Positions 1 through 13,150 are shown, counted from the stretch's first letter. The stretch: 64,000 nt of DNA from Paragonimus skrjabini miyazakii (GCA_014338405.1 JTDE01000287.1:184446-248445); one strand, 5' to 3'. Notes: generated by a model not told the origin, from the sequence alone. Translations and numbers: made by a program.

Positions 1-2819
1 GTGAAGTCTCGTTGTAACGTGTAAGTAGCACGTTGTTTGGTGTTTGGTACTCGAGTTCAAAAAGTCTACGTAGACGTTGAAATAATGATATGTTATCCGA
101 AGTGACTTATCCTGAGAGTTAAATCGTAATAAAACGACATCCTACAGAATGACATAATTTGTTTTAAGGGTGAAGGAATCTTGACCGTTCACAGAGACAA
201 GTGAGAAGTCGTTGTAGAAGTCGTTGTAGAGACCACTAGTTGAGAATTCATCGTCCAAGTCACCATTGAGATATAATTATTTCTCCCTGAGAATAGGGTT
301 ACGTACACCGCTACTGTCAACTACACCTACATCGAGAAATCATGGAATGAAATGAACGGGCTGAGCAGGAACTTCGTTGAGTGTGCATAAACAACGGTAA
401 ACAAATTGCCGTTCAATAAGTCAGTTTGCATATTAATGTGCCCTCCCATCTTCAACCATTCATACTCTGACTTACCGAATTCACATAATGAAGTTTTAAG
501 GACCAAAGGTATAAACCTTTAGGAGTTTCTTAGTGGGTTATGGTAGTATAGTCAACAGTCACAAAAGTATCACTTCACTGAGGCTCCTGAGACGTTGATG
601 TTCACATATTCCATGAAACATATTTAGCTGGCTAAATGCAAGAACCTTTTTTGCGGTGTGCATTAACTTGGACATTCTACAATCCTCTCTCTCCTTTTCT
701 CTTCACGCCGTGGATTTGCCATTTTCCTGCAATAAGGTTTCTTCTAGGTGTGCCGATTGTATTTTGGTTGGAAGTTAACACCCCAATTATAGCTCCACTT
801 TGATGTGAAAATGACCTTTCCATACTGATCAGATAGTATGTATCTCAGTTCTTTGCAGGCAATAAGTCTGAATGTCAGAATTGTTTGCTTTTGATCACTA
901 AGAGCTGAATCTCTCATACTTTTTCATTTTATGGTGGCCAGCTTTTTACTAACAAGAAAATTATTCTGTCAGATATTTATCATGATCAATATGTTGCATC
1001 CATATCTTTTATTGTCCAAAACGTGGATATTCCTGTATTTCATAACCTTATCAGCCAACGTTAGCATGCATAGAAATCTATTTTTGTGTTTTACACTTAA
1101 CCCCACTATCCGCGACTTGTCACCTTGTGTAGAGGTTGAATGTTGTATACATTTTCCAACCCTGCTGCAACGATTTTCTTCACATGTTTTGAAACGAGTA
1201 TTATGCGGGAAATAACTTTAATTAGGCAAAACTCCAAGCACAATCCTTCCACCCAGAAATTCAATCATTTATGTTGCTCCAACTTGCCTTATAAACCAAG
1301 ACAAGTTTTCGGAGGGGTGTTATTTCGATCTCATCTATTGTAAACGATTTCAATTTATTTTCCTATTCCTCTCAGCAGACCAGAAGTTCAGATTTCCATT
1401 TACACCAACAACATGGTACATTCGCTTTATCATCCTCTGTCTGACCATAAGTATAATTTAAAACAATTATCTGATGAAAATCCTGGCTATATCAACCAGC
1501 GTTTCCTGTTCGAACGCTTTTACTGCTGTACGTATATACCGGCATGTTATAATCGTGTTTGACGCGCTAGAATCTCCTTGGTTTAATCATAGAGATTTAC
1601 GGCAGTCTCCTGACAGGATTCGATTTCCAAAGAGAGCAAAAATGATTCTCCAATAGAGTGGCTTTGAATGTTTGTGACAGTCTTTACCTATTAGATGTCT
1701 CCAGTAACTAGTGAGTACCATAAGCTTAGTCTGTTATATTCCTCAAAATGTCAGTGGACTTAGGAGTACTAGTGGAGTAGCACTGTGATTGGTTCTTGTG
1801 ATTTGACGCATCACCGTACGTACACTTTGAGGTGACGTAATAATATAAAGCATTTATGTCAACGTTCGAGGCATGGTTACCTGACAGTGGTGTGTAATTT
1901 ACATAAACCATCAGTATTAATTACATATGTGTACGTATAGACGGTTTAGACTAACAGATAGAAATAAGACAACAATAACTGTTAGATCAACAAGCAACTG
2001 CTATCATGTAGAGACATGAATACATGTGACCAATGATAGTGTTAGACTTTTCACGTTAGACCAAGAGTTGACCAACAATCATTTCAACTAAGAAACATTT
2101 AAATGTGGATTATTCATTGAAATTTGATCAAATGTTTACCAATTCGTGTACACAAGTCCAACTTCTATTTTGCTGGCTTTCTTTTATGGTAGTTTTCTGT
2201 TGTTTTCATTAATCTTCCGGAGCAAACCGAGTATAAACGGTATGGTGAGTTCAGGTTTAGCGCCGGATTCGGCATAAATCGTCTTTTTTTCCCCAAGTAT
2301 TTACCTCCGCTACATCAAATATTTTATCGCTGATTTGTTTTACACCAACTTTCAGCTTCAGCACTGATTAGCATAACTCAATCAGGTAATTTCACAAAGA
2401 GATCTGCCGTTTTAGCCAAGATGAGTTACCATCATATTGCTTCTATGGCAACTTTTGTTTCGTTGTGAGGTAACCGATTGAGGAGTCAAGAAGTTTTGGA
2501 AATTATGTCTAGGTTTATGATGAACCATCGGTTGAGAAAAGAGCTCGGGAGTGTAAACGGTCATTTCACGGATTCTCGTTTGCTATAGATTCCGCCAGCT
2601 TAGATCTAGTAACATTTAACCTTATGCAAACCTACTTTAAGCCCATCGCAACCTGGGTGCAAGCTGCTGGAAAATTGTTTCATCATGCATATTACTGAGG
2701 TAAACGGAGCATGTTCCACACCAGGTTTTCAATTAGAGTGTAGTCCAGCTTTTAGTACGTCAGTGCAAAGCAGTCAATTTTATATTTCAGCATTTATGTT
2801 TGATAATTCAGTCACTCTT
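1..2819. other. No supportable gene; unannotated AT-rich DNA
   Basis: I see no gene, RNA or recognisable repeat here. The open frames present (up to 94 codons) have low-complexity, unpatterned translations and overlap one another. The only local structure is a perfect tandem duplication of a 12-bp unit (gaagtcgttgta) at 205-216 and 217-228. A weaker form of the unit occurs in the first 16 bases. Confidence 0.5.
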
Positions 2820-2820
2820 A

Positions 2821-3030
2821 TTGTGAGGTTACCGGTATTGTGGTTGATACGCCACGCTTGAAAGAATGGGGGTCAGAGTGCAAACACCGATTCGGAAAAG
2901 GACATGTACTACCGATGAACTCTAATAAGACCCGAAGTCGAGTCTATTGCCTTCTTTGAAAGTGGCCTAGCCGAACGGCTTACCTGAATACGAAGGCTCC
3001 GATCAAATGTGGATAGTGTTCAGTGTGAAA
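2821..3030 (+). mobile_element. Degenerate hammerhead-containing tRNA-type SINE
   Basis: This stretch lines up, with many substitutions, to the HHR-SINE seen best at 46.4-48.0 kb. In order it shows the tRNA-like head (ttgtgaggtt... then cgcttgaaagaatggggg), the ribozyme region at 2905-2950, the block following the ribozyme (ttctttgaaagtggcctagcc), and the 3' block ending gtggatagtgttcag. The ribozyme core has decayed: CUGAUGA reads CCGATGA, GAAA reads GAAG, and stem II no longer pairs well. It is an old, inactive copy. No flanking duplication was found. Confidence 0.6.
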
Positions 3031-6000
3031 CAACCTAAATCTTCGAACTTTTACTACCAGTGTGTAAAGACTGTTCACCAACAGGTTGATAAACCACTAA
3101 ATGGCTATTACTATACTTAGCCGGGTTTGGTTTAATAAAATCACATTTCATCTTTCTGAATAGTCTATGCCGAATCCAACTCCAGATCGTGTGTTGTGTA
3201 TGTTTATGGAAGACTTGTTTCTCCAAGAAGAAAATGTAGGCGTTTCCTCATGAATGGAACAGTGGACAGACAAGCAGCTGTCTAAAGCCTGACATAGATT
3301 ATTGTGGGCATTATACACACGATACAAAAATGAGTTCAGCTGAAGTATAGGAACTTGATGTGATCAATAAAGAGTCATGTAGAGGTCTGAAGAATTATAA
3401 TCATCCACTTGACACGTATCGCTTCATTGTGCAGAACTGTGTTTATTTTACGGATGAACAAGTAAACATGTAAACTTCAGGAAACGCTGATTAATTTCTT
3501 CGGATAGTGTGACTCGATTTGGCTTTTGTCAAGGTAGAATCAAAAATTAACGTAACAACCAATATAATGTATGCAGTCAAACATGTCACATAGTATCCTT
3601 TGGAAGTTGCACACTAACGAGCCTAACTATGAAAGATTAAACCTCTTGAAAATTCATGAATTGTACCACCAAATATATTAATCCTTTCTCGTCAGATATG
3701 GAAAGCGCCATGTCATTTGCTTTTGAACTACTTCTACCGTCTAAGCCAGTACCATCTAAATCAACCAGATGAATATGTTGGAAAGGTTACTGATTTTCAT
3801 GTGTGAATCCATAGCTGTATGTTGACTTCAATGGAATTTGGGTAGAATTTATTTAAAACTATCAACACCTGCCCGGTTTACTTAAATAACTAACTTCAAC
3901 ACTACTCAAGTTCGGTGGAAGGTGGACCATATTTAGTGATAAATGTGATAATGTTGACTTTTGAAGATTAAAACAACAAATATCACAATGTTTTTAAAAG
4001 ATAAAAGTGAGGCAGTGTGAAAGAGAAAAGTAAATGGACTTTGGTATGTTTTTTTTTCAAACGTTAACCGGTGTTACTACTGAAACATGAACTTTCAGCT
4101 AAAAAATAACGGCGGATTTGAGAAGGAACACAATATACGAAAAAAGGTACATTGTTCATGGGAAACAAAAAGGGGGGCGGAGATTGTGTTGCATTAAATA
4201 CTGAATTAGTTCACACAACGAGAGCTTGTTTGTTTAAACAAGTGCCCTGTCGGTTTGAAAGTGTGGTATAAGAGAAGTTTCAGTGCTGAAAACGCTATTA
4301 TCAACCGTAATTAAATTAACCTATTGAAAATAATTCAGTCCAGATGCGGTATGTACATTTTGTGATTTCGAGCGACTTTCTACTCTTTCTTACTCACAAA
4401 ACGTTGCATGCACAAATGACATTTTCACACTGTTGACGCGAAGACGGCGGATATTTTTTGGCTGCTCAAATATTCGCATTAGGTTCGCGTTTATGTAATT
4501 TTAGAACTCGATATGGACCTACCACAGACAACCAAAAGCGTGACGACACAATGAAAAAGAACGGAATCATTCCTCATTGCGCAAAGCCTGTAAGTACACT
4601 GATTTCGTTGTCAGTTCCCCTCCCTTCACATAAATGGAGCTCAGTTACATCGAATCAGCTGTTTCAATGTTTCAAGGTACATCAAGATTTGCCTGTTGCA
4701 CCTGCTTGACTGCACGGTTTATTGCGACATAAATGAGGGCGAATAACTCACGCACTTTTTGTAACGTTTTTCTGAAGTACACAACTAAGATGCGTGAATC
4801 TTGGAATGATTAATTCAATTATCTTCAAAGATTATGAAGTAAAACAATGTTTTGGTTCAGTTTTGCTTTCAGAAATCATACTTTCTTCTTCTAAACAACC
4901 GTCCATCTCTTCTGTTTTGCGTCAATGCTTGAGAACATTATTAACAAAACATGTGTTCACCAAATCTTCGATATCATTCGATCGCTATCTTCAGACCTCT
5001 GTCTAGTTTTGCCTCTTTAACAATTCAGTGTTTCGACAAGCCACTTCGTCAAACCAGACTTAGCCTGAATTTACCGTCGTTCCGCTAGCGACGGAGGCAA
5101 GTACTGATAAAATTAACTTGCAATCAAACGACCGTACTTCAATCAAGAACGGTATCGTTGTTATTTGTTAATGCTTTGCATCAAGAAACTTATTATGTTG
5201 TTTGTCGGCATGTCTTACCTACTGTACTGTTAATTTTGTGCCTAGTACAGGATTCCACGATTTCCACACAAAATACATTTGACGTGCTTGAGCGGGTATG
5301 TTCGAGCAGTTCTTCAAACGATTCTGGAATTTTTGCCCACATTAAATGGAGATAACCAATCAGACCCAAGGTCAAAGAATCGACGACATCGGGGAGTAAT
5401 AAATAACAGTTCAGGTCAAGAGATCATCCTAAACTTGAAAGTAGAGACGGCTATTTGTTGATCTTAAACAATAACGGCACTCACTCTCATACGCTGAAGC
5501 GCATACGCACTGATGATATAATCTAGCTTGAAGTTGAAACGTTTGCAATCTAATTGTCAGGCTCGACGAACAAAGACCGAACACATCAACTTGGACGACC
5601 AACTCCATAACCGCTCTTAATCATAAGTTTAATAACTTGATAGGTTTGAGATAGCTCAAATTAAAATTGTTAGATGAGTTTGTTGAACCCTGAGAAGGCC
5701 AAAACTCACTACTGGATTTCGTTAAGGAAAGGGTTCAGCGGAAGCGTCTATCGAGATTTTGAAAGAAATCATTCGTGTATGGAGTTCAACTTTTACGTTC
5801 AGAAAAATGAATCGTTTACTGCAGCACACGCTTGGACGGCCAAGCCGTTACTAGTCACTCAGGTTTGGTTGATACATTATAATTGCATCGGTGCGTTCAG
5901 ACTAAAAACCTGACGAGAAATGTATTTCCACACATGGCCAAAACCCAACCTCTTCTGTTGTAAAGTATCTGTTTGCAATCGAACACAGAGTAACGGTGCT

Positions 6001-7780
6001 TGAAGGTAGCAGCGTAGTAACCACAAAGACAACTCGACAAAGTGTTAGCAGTTAAACAAATTCGTTCATCTCTTAGTATCCACGTTACAGCTACCGTGGT
6101 AGGTAGGCCGTGACCCAGGAATCCTAGATAATCATTAAGCTAACGAAGGTTATCCAGGCCGGATGTACAACGTTTACCTCACTCTTGTACGACTGTCTTT
6201 GGAAAACTTCCGTCCCTTTGTCTCGTGTTCATTGTTTCCCCATCCTCGTATTATATTTGCGTGTGTGACCAAACTGTCAAATCACTAACATCACACATTC
6301 TTTGACTTCGTTGTCCAGCATAAGCCAAGAAACAATGTGAATGGTCCTTGCTGTTTGGTTTAACCATATGGGATGTTATTATATGATATGAGCGTCTATA
6401 TCTGTAAGATCTAGAAAAACTTGAGCAATATGGCATCATGACTTTCCATAAGTTATGCCGTCATCGAATTTGAGACTACATTGCCTGTGCCTACCGCATA
6501 ACAGGTCCAGCAGCATCATTGACTCAACTGTCCGTTATTTTTTGGGGGAAAGAACGTTTCAAAACGTTTTATGCAAACAAACAACCGAGCGCACTTCATC
6601 TTTCAGGCATTTGGCTTAACTAATCAGAAGATAAGTGAATCCACAAAGTCATTCTGCAAATCTTCATCATTGGCAAACCAGTGACTGGCGTAAAAAACAT
6701 TTTCCTCAGAAAATATGGAAATTCATGTGACTTATACGCACAAATAAACACAAGGCAAGGGACATACACTTTTTGACTGGTTTTGACGTAATAAATTGAT
6801 TCCCACAAGAAATGAAAATGTGAGTTATCGACATTCTTCATGGGTTGGAGGATGATGAGGCCCAGTCAGGCTTTTTTAATCACCACTCACGATCAGGTAG
6901 GTTGGTGAAGTGAGACACCAAATTAGCAGGAATGTGTCTACAGTACATACAGACGAGTCGTTACGTTAGAACTGACTTATGCAATTCGGTCAATCACGTT
7001 ATACTTCGAACCGAACGCTGTTTCTGTTATCATATAATGATTGGACATTGTTGGCTGAAAATGATGTGAAGCAGTCAAAGGACAATAAGCACGGTCTAAA
7101 AGCCGGGATTCATCGGCTAAAATAATCATTAAGTTGGTAGGTTTTGGGTAAATAATTCTAAATTATTGCACTTGTAGTGAACTGGATAAAAATTCCCGTT
7201 GGGACATGTTTACCAAAGAAATCCTTTAGTTTGGGTATCACTCATAGTCAGTTTGGTCTGTATGTCTTTGTATTAATTAAGACATGATTGCTTTTGTTTA
7301 CATGCTGACGCCACTTTTAAGTCTGTTGGAAGTATGTGAAACGATTGTGCAATAGGATTTCGCAAATGATTACCCTCAGCGAATTATGCTGTATGACAAA
7401 TGGTCAGGAGGTCGAGTGCAAGTATTCTCTGTTCAAGAAATATAATCAGTGATACGGTTCAACCACGTCGGAAATAAATGTGGCAGTCACGCGTTTGTGG
7501 TGAATGTTTCTGGGTTGAATGTGTTCAAAAACATACGCCGACACGTCTCCAGGTTGCGAATTTATCTTCTACGACACTAGTGTAAAAGATCAAACGGGGA
7601 TACCTGATCTTTGGACATGTGTGGACTTGTATAGAATATGGTAAATTTTGGTAAAATGTTTGCAGTGGTGACCACCAGTAGATCGATGAACAGCTACACC
7701 GACCCTGTTGGGTTTCATTGGCATCATGCATGTGACCCATACATAGATATTAGGTTTTAGACAAGACCCAATTGTGAAAA
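3031..7780. other. No supportable gene; unannotated DNA
   Basis: I see no gene or recognisable element in this stretch. One perfect 6-bp hairpin (ccgtcg at 5074-5079, cgacgg at 5089-5094, 9-nt loop) stands out, with no evident role. Open frames on both strands (for example 4458-4709, 5674-5913 and 6620-6841 on the minus strand) give no recognisable motif. Confidence 0.45.
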
Positions 7781-7783
7781 GTT

Positions 7784-8100
7784 AGAGTCTCGGCTGGATT
7801 CGAACCAGCGAATGAAACGCCATGCCTCAACGCGGCAAGCACTCTACCAATTGAGCTGCGGAGACACGCCAAAAGTTCGGAAATTTAACAATTAGACTCG
7901 GTTATCCAGCCATCCCACTGTCTCATATGGAATTCATCAAATGATCCAGGGGATCGACTGCCCCAGGAGGATTTCTCTAACAGTTCACGCTAGAATTCAC
8001 CAACGCTGCTGTTGGGAATAGAAACTGTATTACCGATAAGTAGTTTGGCAGAATATAGTCGTCCGGACACATCTAGCACAAACGCGATAGTTAAAATATA
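7784..8100 (-). repeat. tRNA-like repeat, family 2, copy 1
   Basis: Read on the minus strand, 7865-7784 folds as a tRNA-like unit. The A box reads gctcaattggtagag, the B box is a perfect ggttcgaatcc, and the acceptor arms (gtctccg / ccgagac) pair at 6 of 7 positions. The anticodon loop (gcgttga) has C rather than the invariant U33, and its stem has a mismatch. The sequence 5' of the tRNA-like unit, up to about 8100, matches the repeat at 36.39-36.66 kb (for example cagttcacg...agaat...). That marks it as a dispersed repeat rather than a lone tRNA gene. Its head is shared with a worn copy at 51.73 kb. A tRNA-Asn-type pseudogene is the alternative. Confidence 0.6.
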
Positions 8101-11100
8101 CGTCACATAGATCTCTGGAGCGCCGATGATCGAAACTCGATGGTTCAGTTGCTAATTGTATGGCCTACCATTCCATAGTTTTCTAACAAAATAACACGAG
8201 TAGTGGATTCGACGTGTGAGGTGCACCTGAGACCCAAACATGGTCGAAACGGTCGACCACAACTTCTCGGATGGTCAGTAAAACTGTGCTCTGAAAAATC
8301 GTATTCCCTTACTCCTTTTGAAACCATCAGGGATGCTCGCTAGTTTGCAGGTCAATCAGAAAAGCTGATCCATTTCAGCCCATATAGTAGAAAGTACAGT
8401 AGCTGCACGTATGAGAACCGTATGGTTTGTTGACTACAGGTTGATGGTCATTCGACTGCTTGCTGATCAAGACACCGGTTATTTAATTACATGATTGAAT
8501 CTAATCAGCTCAAACTTAACTCCGAGGCGAACCACCTTGGGTCGTAGTGCATCAAAATAACAACACTGCTTACTGTAGTTCTGTTGGTGTAGTCATCCTA
8601 TGATGAAGCATACAGAATCGCTGTAGACCGTTTAAACAAGGTACTCTGAGCGAGCCAGTCGACAGCAGGGTTGTCTGTTGATGTGCTCAACTGTATTTCG
8701 TTTAACATGGGTAATTGCTCCGGATTTGCCTCAGGAATCACTGAGATGTTCTGTTATTACTTTGGATAACCTTTTGAAGAAACCGACGACAGGTTCTTTA
8801 AACCCCGTAATCGTATTTGCGATTCACTGTCACTGTAACAGAAATTGACTCAGTAGAATGGCTTTTTATTACAAATGTTTCACAGTGTTTTATATATACT
8901 AGACGAAAATGGTGTTCTGGGGTGTCAGTATATTGGTCTGATCATAACAGTTGCTGAAAAAACTTGGGGAACATTACGTGAACAGAACTGATGAACGAAC
9001 CAAATGAGCGGCGGTTTTCCCTTGACCTTTTACTGCAGTACGCAATCACATTACAAGTGGAGTGATTTAATCAGCGTTTTGTGCATACAAGATTGGCCGA
9101 ATTACTGTCTGCAAGCCAAGATCTAGTCTTAGAATATTACGAAAGTTTAGCCATATTGCGATGGAGATAATCCGGTGATCTCTTTTTATGATATGTGTTC
9201 AAACCTATGATCAGACTGCTCCCATCATTCAAGGCAATACACTGGTTTGGAACATTCGAAGACCAGAAAACCACTGAAACTAAACAGAATGGGCCCAGAA
9301 AATGCAAAATTGTGTATCTGTTGAAAATGTTACTTTAGACAGACTTGATTTTATGTTTAATCCTGCGATATAAAATGGTACAACTTGCTGCAACTGCGAT
9401 GGAACCCGCGTACTAACTAGTGGTTTATCAACTTGACAAAAAGCAAAAGGTTGAGCTTGGCGCTGCTTGTTCTTTCTAGTGGATTTGTACACTGATTATT
9501 GTGGTAAACCGCTGAGTTTCTGTATACATTAACCGTACGACGTCGTTATACAGCTCAACTTTACTAGCAGTTGACATGCCCCACTCATTCGGCGTGAATC
9601 ACTCAGATACCATGAGCATGTTCTGCCATCTCCTACGTATGTTTGAGTTACAGAGGTGAGCTTTGCCAAGTAACTGTTCTATTTTTAGCAATGTTATGTG
9701 CTCGCAATATGATTGTGCTACCTCATGTGGAATTTTACTACTGTGATTTACCTATCATCAAAAACCATAAGCATGTCTTGTTTATTTCAATAAATAGATT
9801 TAAATAGCTATTCAAGTGATATTTTTTGGAATTTTCTTTTAAAACACGGATAGTTTGCTGACTTTCTAAAAGCTACCGTCTGGTTTACACAGAGTCAATG
9901 TGGCATGGCTGGTTAGCTGAATTGTCTCAAAGTCTCTGTTAAACTCTACCTGATGGTTTCACTTTAACTCAGTCTACAAAAAGTGGTTCCGCCGAAATAT
10001 TCTTTCAATAGCATAAATAACGTCTGAAACTCACCTTTACATACAATTCTGCAGGTAGTGTGACAGGCATTTTGTTAGTTTAATGGTGAGTGCAAAATGA
10101 ATAATCATCAGCCAACAGTACAGCTCTTCCGGATCGACTTATGTGACAGATTAAACGTAATCATCCATACATGTTTCATTATGGCAAGTTTGTTCATAAT
10201 ACGTTTGGCTAGTAGCAAAATATTCTTGAAATGTTCAAGTTTAGTCATGTAAACATTGAATTTACTTTGTAAAAGCCATGATAGCTTCACAGTTGACCGT
10301 TTATATTATCATTTGGACATTCTTAGGTTGTTGTTTGTAAAAGGCTATATGCGGACTGAGCCAATCGCATAGTAAGTGAAAAAGATCGTGTGATTAGATA
10401 CGTTAGTTTCGGAATAAGTGTCGACAAAAGTGTAGCTTTTTCTAATGCTTTTCAACGTTCACCCATGAAGCTGACACATCACGATCGCTTTTGTACTTGT
10501 TTAAATTCATCAGAACGAAACTGGCCGTAGAGTGTCACAGCTTGTGCAAACTTACACCTCACCTAATCAGCTATAAAACAATTAATAAATAAACTGAATT
10601 CAAAGCTTTCTGCTCTTCATTATCTTGTAGACGGTGGACCCTCTTGTTAATAACATCATTGGAAATTTGAAGAACTGTTGAAAGAATTCCACGTGGATAA
10701 AGACGGCGCCGATTTTGATCACCTGGTTAAGCCTGTCACGAGAAACTGCAGTCTGAAGGCATGAATCTAACAACTGGTACACAAGACGTTAGCGATTCTT
10801 AGGCTATTACACAGCAGATTAATGAGGACCTCGCATCAACGAAACCCGTATTATCCAGATTGTTTTCAATAGTATTGTGTGAGGCGCATCATGGGCGTTC
10901 ACTAACCGGAAAGGAATATGAACATAGACAACTTTTCCAATTAGATGTAGACGAATTTAAAGACAGTTTCAGTTAACCTGGTTTGACTAAGTCATATACA
11001 CAAAACGGTAGGCGAGCTTAGGCTGAAGCAGTTGTCATTCAATCAACTAGAATTAAACTAAACCCAGGTTTTTGGAATCTACTCTGCCAGGTTAATCTAT

Positions 11101-11690
11101 CACTTTGTAGTGTCAATCTTAATTGGTGAGAGAATGAAACCATACGACATATCGAGAGTAGAAACGATTGTTTATATGTGCAACTATGCAGAGGACCAGG
11201 AATGGAAATCATTATCGCAGATCGATGTGGTTCTGCTGTTTGTCAGTGAAACGAATGCAATGCTGTCTTACGGATGACAACACAACAATGACAAATTGTC
11301 AACAAGATGAAAGTGAATTCACAAATTCAGACAATTCAACTCATGTGTCTTTTGCATTTATGCAAACACGCACATTCAGCAGAACCCATTTCTTTTTTTA
11401 CTTTTGGGACAGTGAACACAAAATATCTTCTATCTTTCCAATTTATCACTTTTGTTTACGTTTTGGTTTTATGTTAAGTTTCCTTCCATTCTTTTGGTAA
11501 AATTACATCTGTTTTTAAGGTTTTATCTAGTACGCGTTATTGTTCTGGTTCCAAACTTGAACCTTCGAGTTAGCTAACACCTTACTCTATCAAATGCTTT
11601 CCTAACCTCTTATCATCAATTCAGCATCAGAATTTGCCATTGTGGGATCCCTCAAGTTTGTTTCCAGAACGTTTCATTGTCATTTAACTA
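8101..11690. other. No supportable gene; unannotated DNA
   Basis: No gene, RNA or repeat could be supported. Short open frames on the minus strand (8145-8327, 9280-9492, 10108-10290, 10600-10782) and the 110-codon plus-strand frame at 11168-11500 are unpatterned. The last begins with a mixed sequence and ends in a phenylalanine-rich, low-complexity translation. Confidence 0.45.
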
Positions 11691-11694
11691 ATAG

Positions 11695-12075
11695 ATTGAA
11701 CGTCACTTACAATTGATCGCAGCATTCGCATTCTCATAGACTTTCCAGTTGGCCCCTTTCAAAAAGAAGTACTAGACTCGAGTTTCACTCTCATCAGAGC
11801 TCGTCAGTAGTGCATATCCTCGCCACTACCGGGACTAGAATTCCGACCACGCTTTCATGAGGGAATTGTGTTTACCACTGCGCTAATGACCTCACATTAG
11901 GTACGACCGAACTGTCACATGTGAACGCCCAACCACTTTCGCTTGTGAGTAATGATCAAGTTGCACGATCGCCTAGAGAGGAGACACGGTTACTGTCTGT
12001 TAACTTCAATCGATGACCCCTCAACTAAGACTTCTCTGCAAGTTAAAATCACAGAAATCATTGACTTGTTGGGCG
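11695..12075 (-). mobile_element. Hammerhead-containing tRNA-type SINE, nearly full central unit
   Basis: On the minus strand this copy reads from the 5' block near 12060, through the tRNA-like head (A box near 11880, B-box region near 11845) and the ribozyme (11813-11769), to the 3' block ending caattgtaagtgacg at about 11698. It matches the copies at 46.6-47.0 and 47.4-47.8 kb block for block. It lacks the inverted 5' arm seen in the composite copies. A second, truncated copy in the same orientation lies directly upstream in element sense (12226-12087), so the two form a tandem arrangement. Confidence 0.75.
11769..11813 (-). ncRNA. Hammerhead ribozyme motif, core intact
   Basis: On the minus strand the order is stem I 5' strand gcacta, core CTGACGA, stem II gctct-gatg-agagt (5 bp including one G-U), core GAAA, a very short palindromic stem III (actcgagt), cleavage triplet GTC, and stem I 3' strand tagtac. 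All invariant core bases are present. Stem I has one mismatch. Stem III could form only two base pairs plus a tetraloop, or pair between two molecules. This fits the minimal hammerheads described from Penelope-like and related retroelements. Activity is not shown. Confidence 0.7.
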
Positions 12076-12086
12076 GTATTTGATTA

Positions 12087-12226
12087 CTGATGAGTAGTGG
12101 GGGATTTTGGTTTTCATATGGATTGAACATCACTCACAGTTGATCACAGCTGTCGCATTCACATAGACTTTCCAGTCGAACCCTTTTGAACATCAGAAAC
12201 TCTAAGCCCGAGTTTCGCTCCCATTA
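12087..12226 (-). mobile_element. Truncated HHR-SINE 3' end, broken inside the ribozyme
   Basis: This is the 3' block of the HHR-SINE on the minus strand. It contains the terminal tail (reverse complement of ctgatgagtagtggggg at 12087), the gttcaatcc/tgtgagtgatg block and the ribozyme 3' half (GAAA and the start of stem II, gggagcgaaact). Homology stops inside stem II near 12226, and PLE reverse-transcriptase sequence in the opposite orientation starts within a few bases. The tail is better preserved here than in most copies. Confidence 0.7.
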
Positions 12227-12499
12227 ATCAACAATTTTGATCTTTTTCAACTTTCTGACTAATGTTCACCTCAAATTATCTTTGTCTCACGAAGTTGAAT
12301 CTAACAATAGTTTACCATTTTTGGATGTACTTTTTATTAGATGTGCGGATGGCACGTTACAGTGCTCAGTTCACCACGAGGTGACATGGGGTGATCAATA
12401 TCTTTAGTTATTCAGCTTTGCTCCTATTTCGTACAAACGGGGCTTAGTTCCGAAGCTGTTTCATACAGCCAGGCGTATCTGCACCCCGATACACTGCAG

Positions 12500-12742
12500 A
12501 TGGAACAGGAATTGCTGAGACAAACGTTACTAGCAAATGGATACCCCGACAAATTCATAAGGGTACATAATACGGTGAAGAAGAGCACTGAGCCCATACT
12601 GACGGCTCAAAAGAAGGATGTTTTCCCATTCTTGCCATTCAAAGGTGACCATCTATCCAACGACATGAAACACAAATTAACGTCTGATCTAGCGCGAACG
12701 CATGCGGCTGCACAGTTGCGCCTGTCTCAAACCAACACATGA
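12500..12742 (+). pseudogene. PLE reverse transcriptase C-terminal fragment (copy 1)
   Basis: This 80-codon open stretch covers the RT thumb and linker. The conserved NGYPDKFIRVHN segment lies at about residues 13-24 and FLPFKGDHLS at about residues 47-56, followed by the LARTHAAAQLRL helix. The same blocks occur at 14307-14609 and on the minus strand at 63299-63499. The ATG is not a real start: homology continues upstream in another frame, and the sequence is a fragment of a longer ORF with frameshifts on both sides. Confidence 0.8.
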
Positions 12743-12946
12743 CCAGTTCTTCGCAATCGCGAAAGTAATTTGCGAAATTCTTCTCTCCCCCATGTTGTGT
12801 ATCAGTTCACTTGCAGTTGTGATCAGCAACTATCACAGCGAGTCACCGAATACATCCCGAAGTGGTTGAAGCAACAGATGACGCACAAGCCTCAACTTAG
12901 TGCACTGACGACTCAAAATCCAACATCATAGATTGCTAAACACCTC

Positions 12947-13150
12947 ATGTTAACAGGTCACCAAGTTGATCCATTGAGCTCATTCAGAAGACTGTTACGC
13001 AATCGAAACCCGAAGTTATCAGATTTCTACAAAGCGATGCTCATCCGTATTTACAAACCAACGTTGTGTGCACAAACGTGGTTGGGGCAATCTATCGGGT
13101 TGCCATGGTCGCGATTACATAATACTTGGTATGCTTGTAGGCGTGTCTAG
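12947..13150 (+). pseudogene. PLE GIY-YIG domain C-terminal fragment (copy 1)
   Basis: Residues 1-58 match the C-terminal half of the GIY-YIG region of PLE copy 2: LTGHQVDP, then LLRNRNPKL, then an AMLI helix, then KPTLC and a final GLPW. The family's metal-binding Glu in this helix (FEAVLI in copy 2) reads YKAMLI, which would abolish nuclease activity. The reading frame runs past the true C-terminus because the natural stop has been lost. Confidence 0.75.

Noticed and set aside
7784..7865. Functional tRNA gene (GTT anticodon position) on the minus strand
   Set aside because: Position 33 of the anticodon loop is C instead of U, there are stem mismatches, and similarity to two other loci extends beyond the tRNA-like part, so it is better called a dispersed repeat.
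8110..8145. Hammerhead-like run gccgatgatcgaaactcgat
   Set aside because: Core words are present, but no stem II can form between them and no SINE or PLE blocks flank it.
11168..11500. 110-codon open frame as a gene
   Set aside because: Translation is a patchwork with a Phe-rich end, no motif, no splice or start context, and it is about the length expected by chance among six frames of 64 kb.
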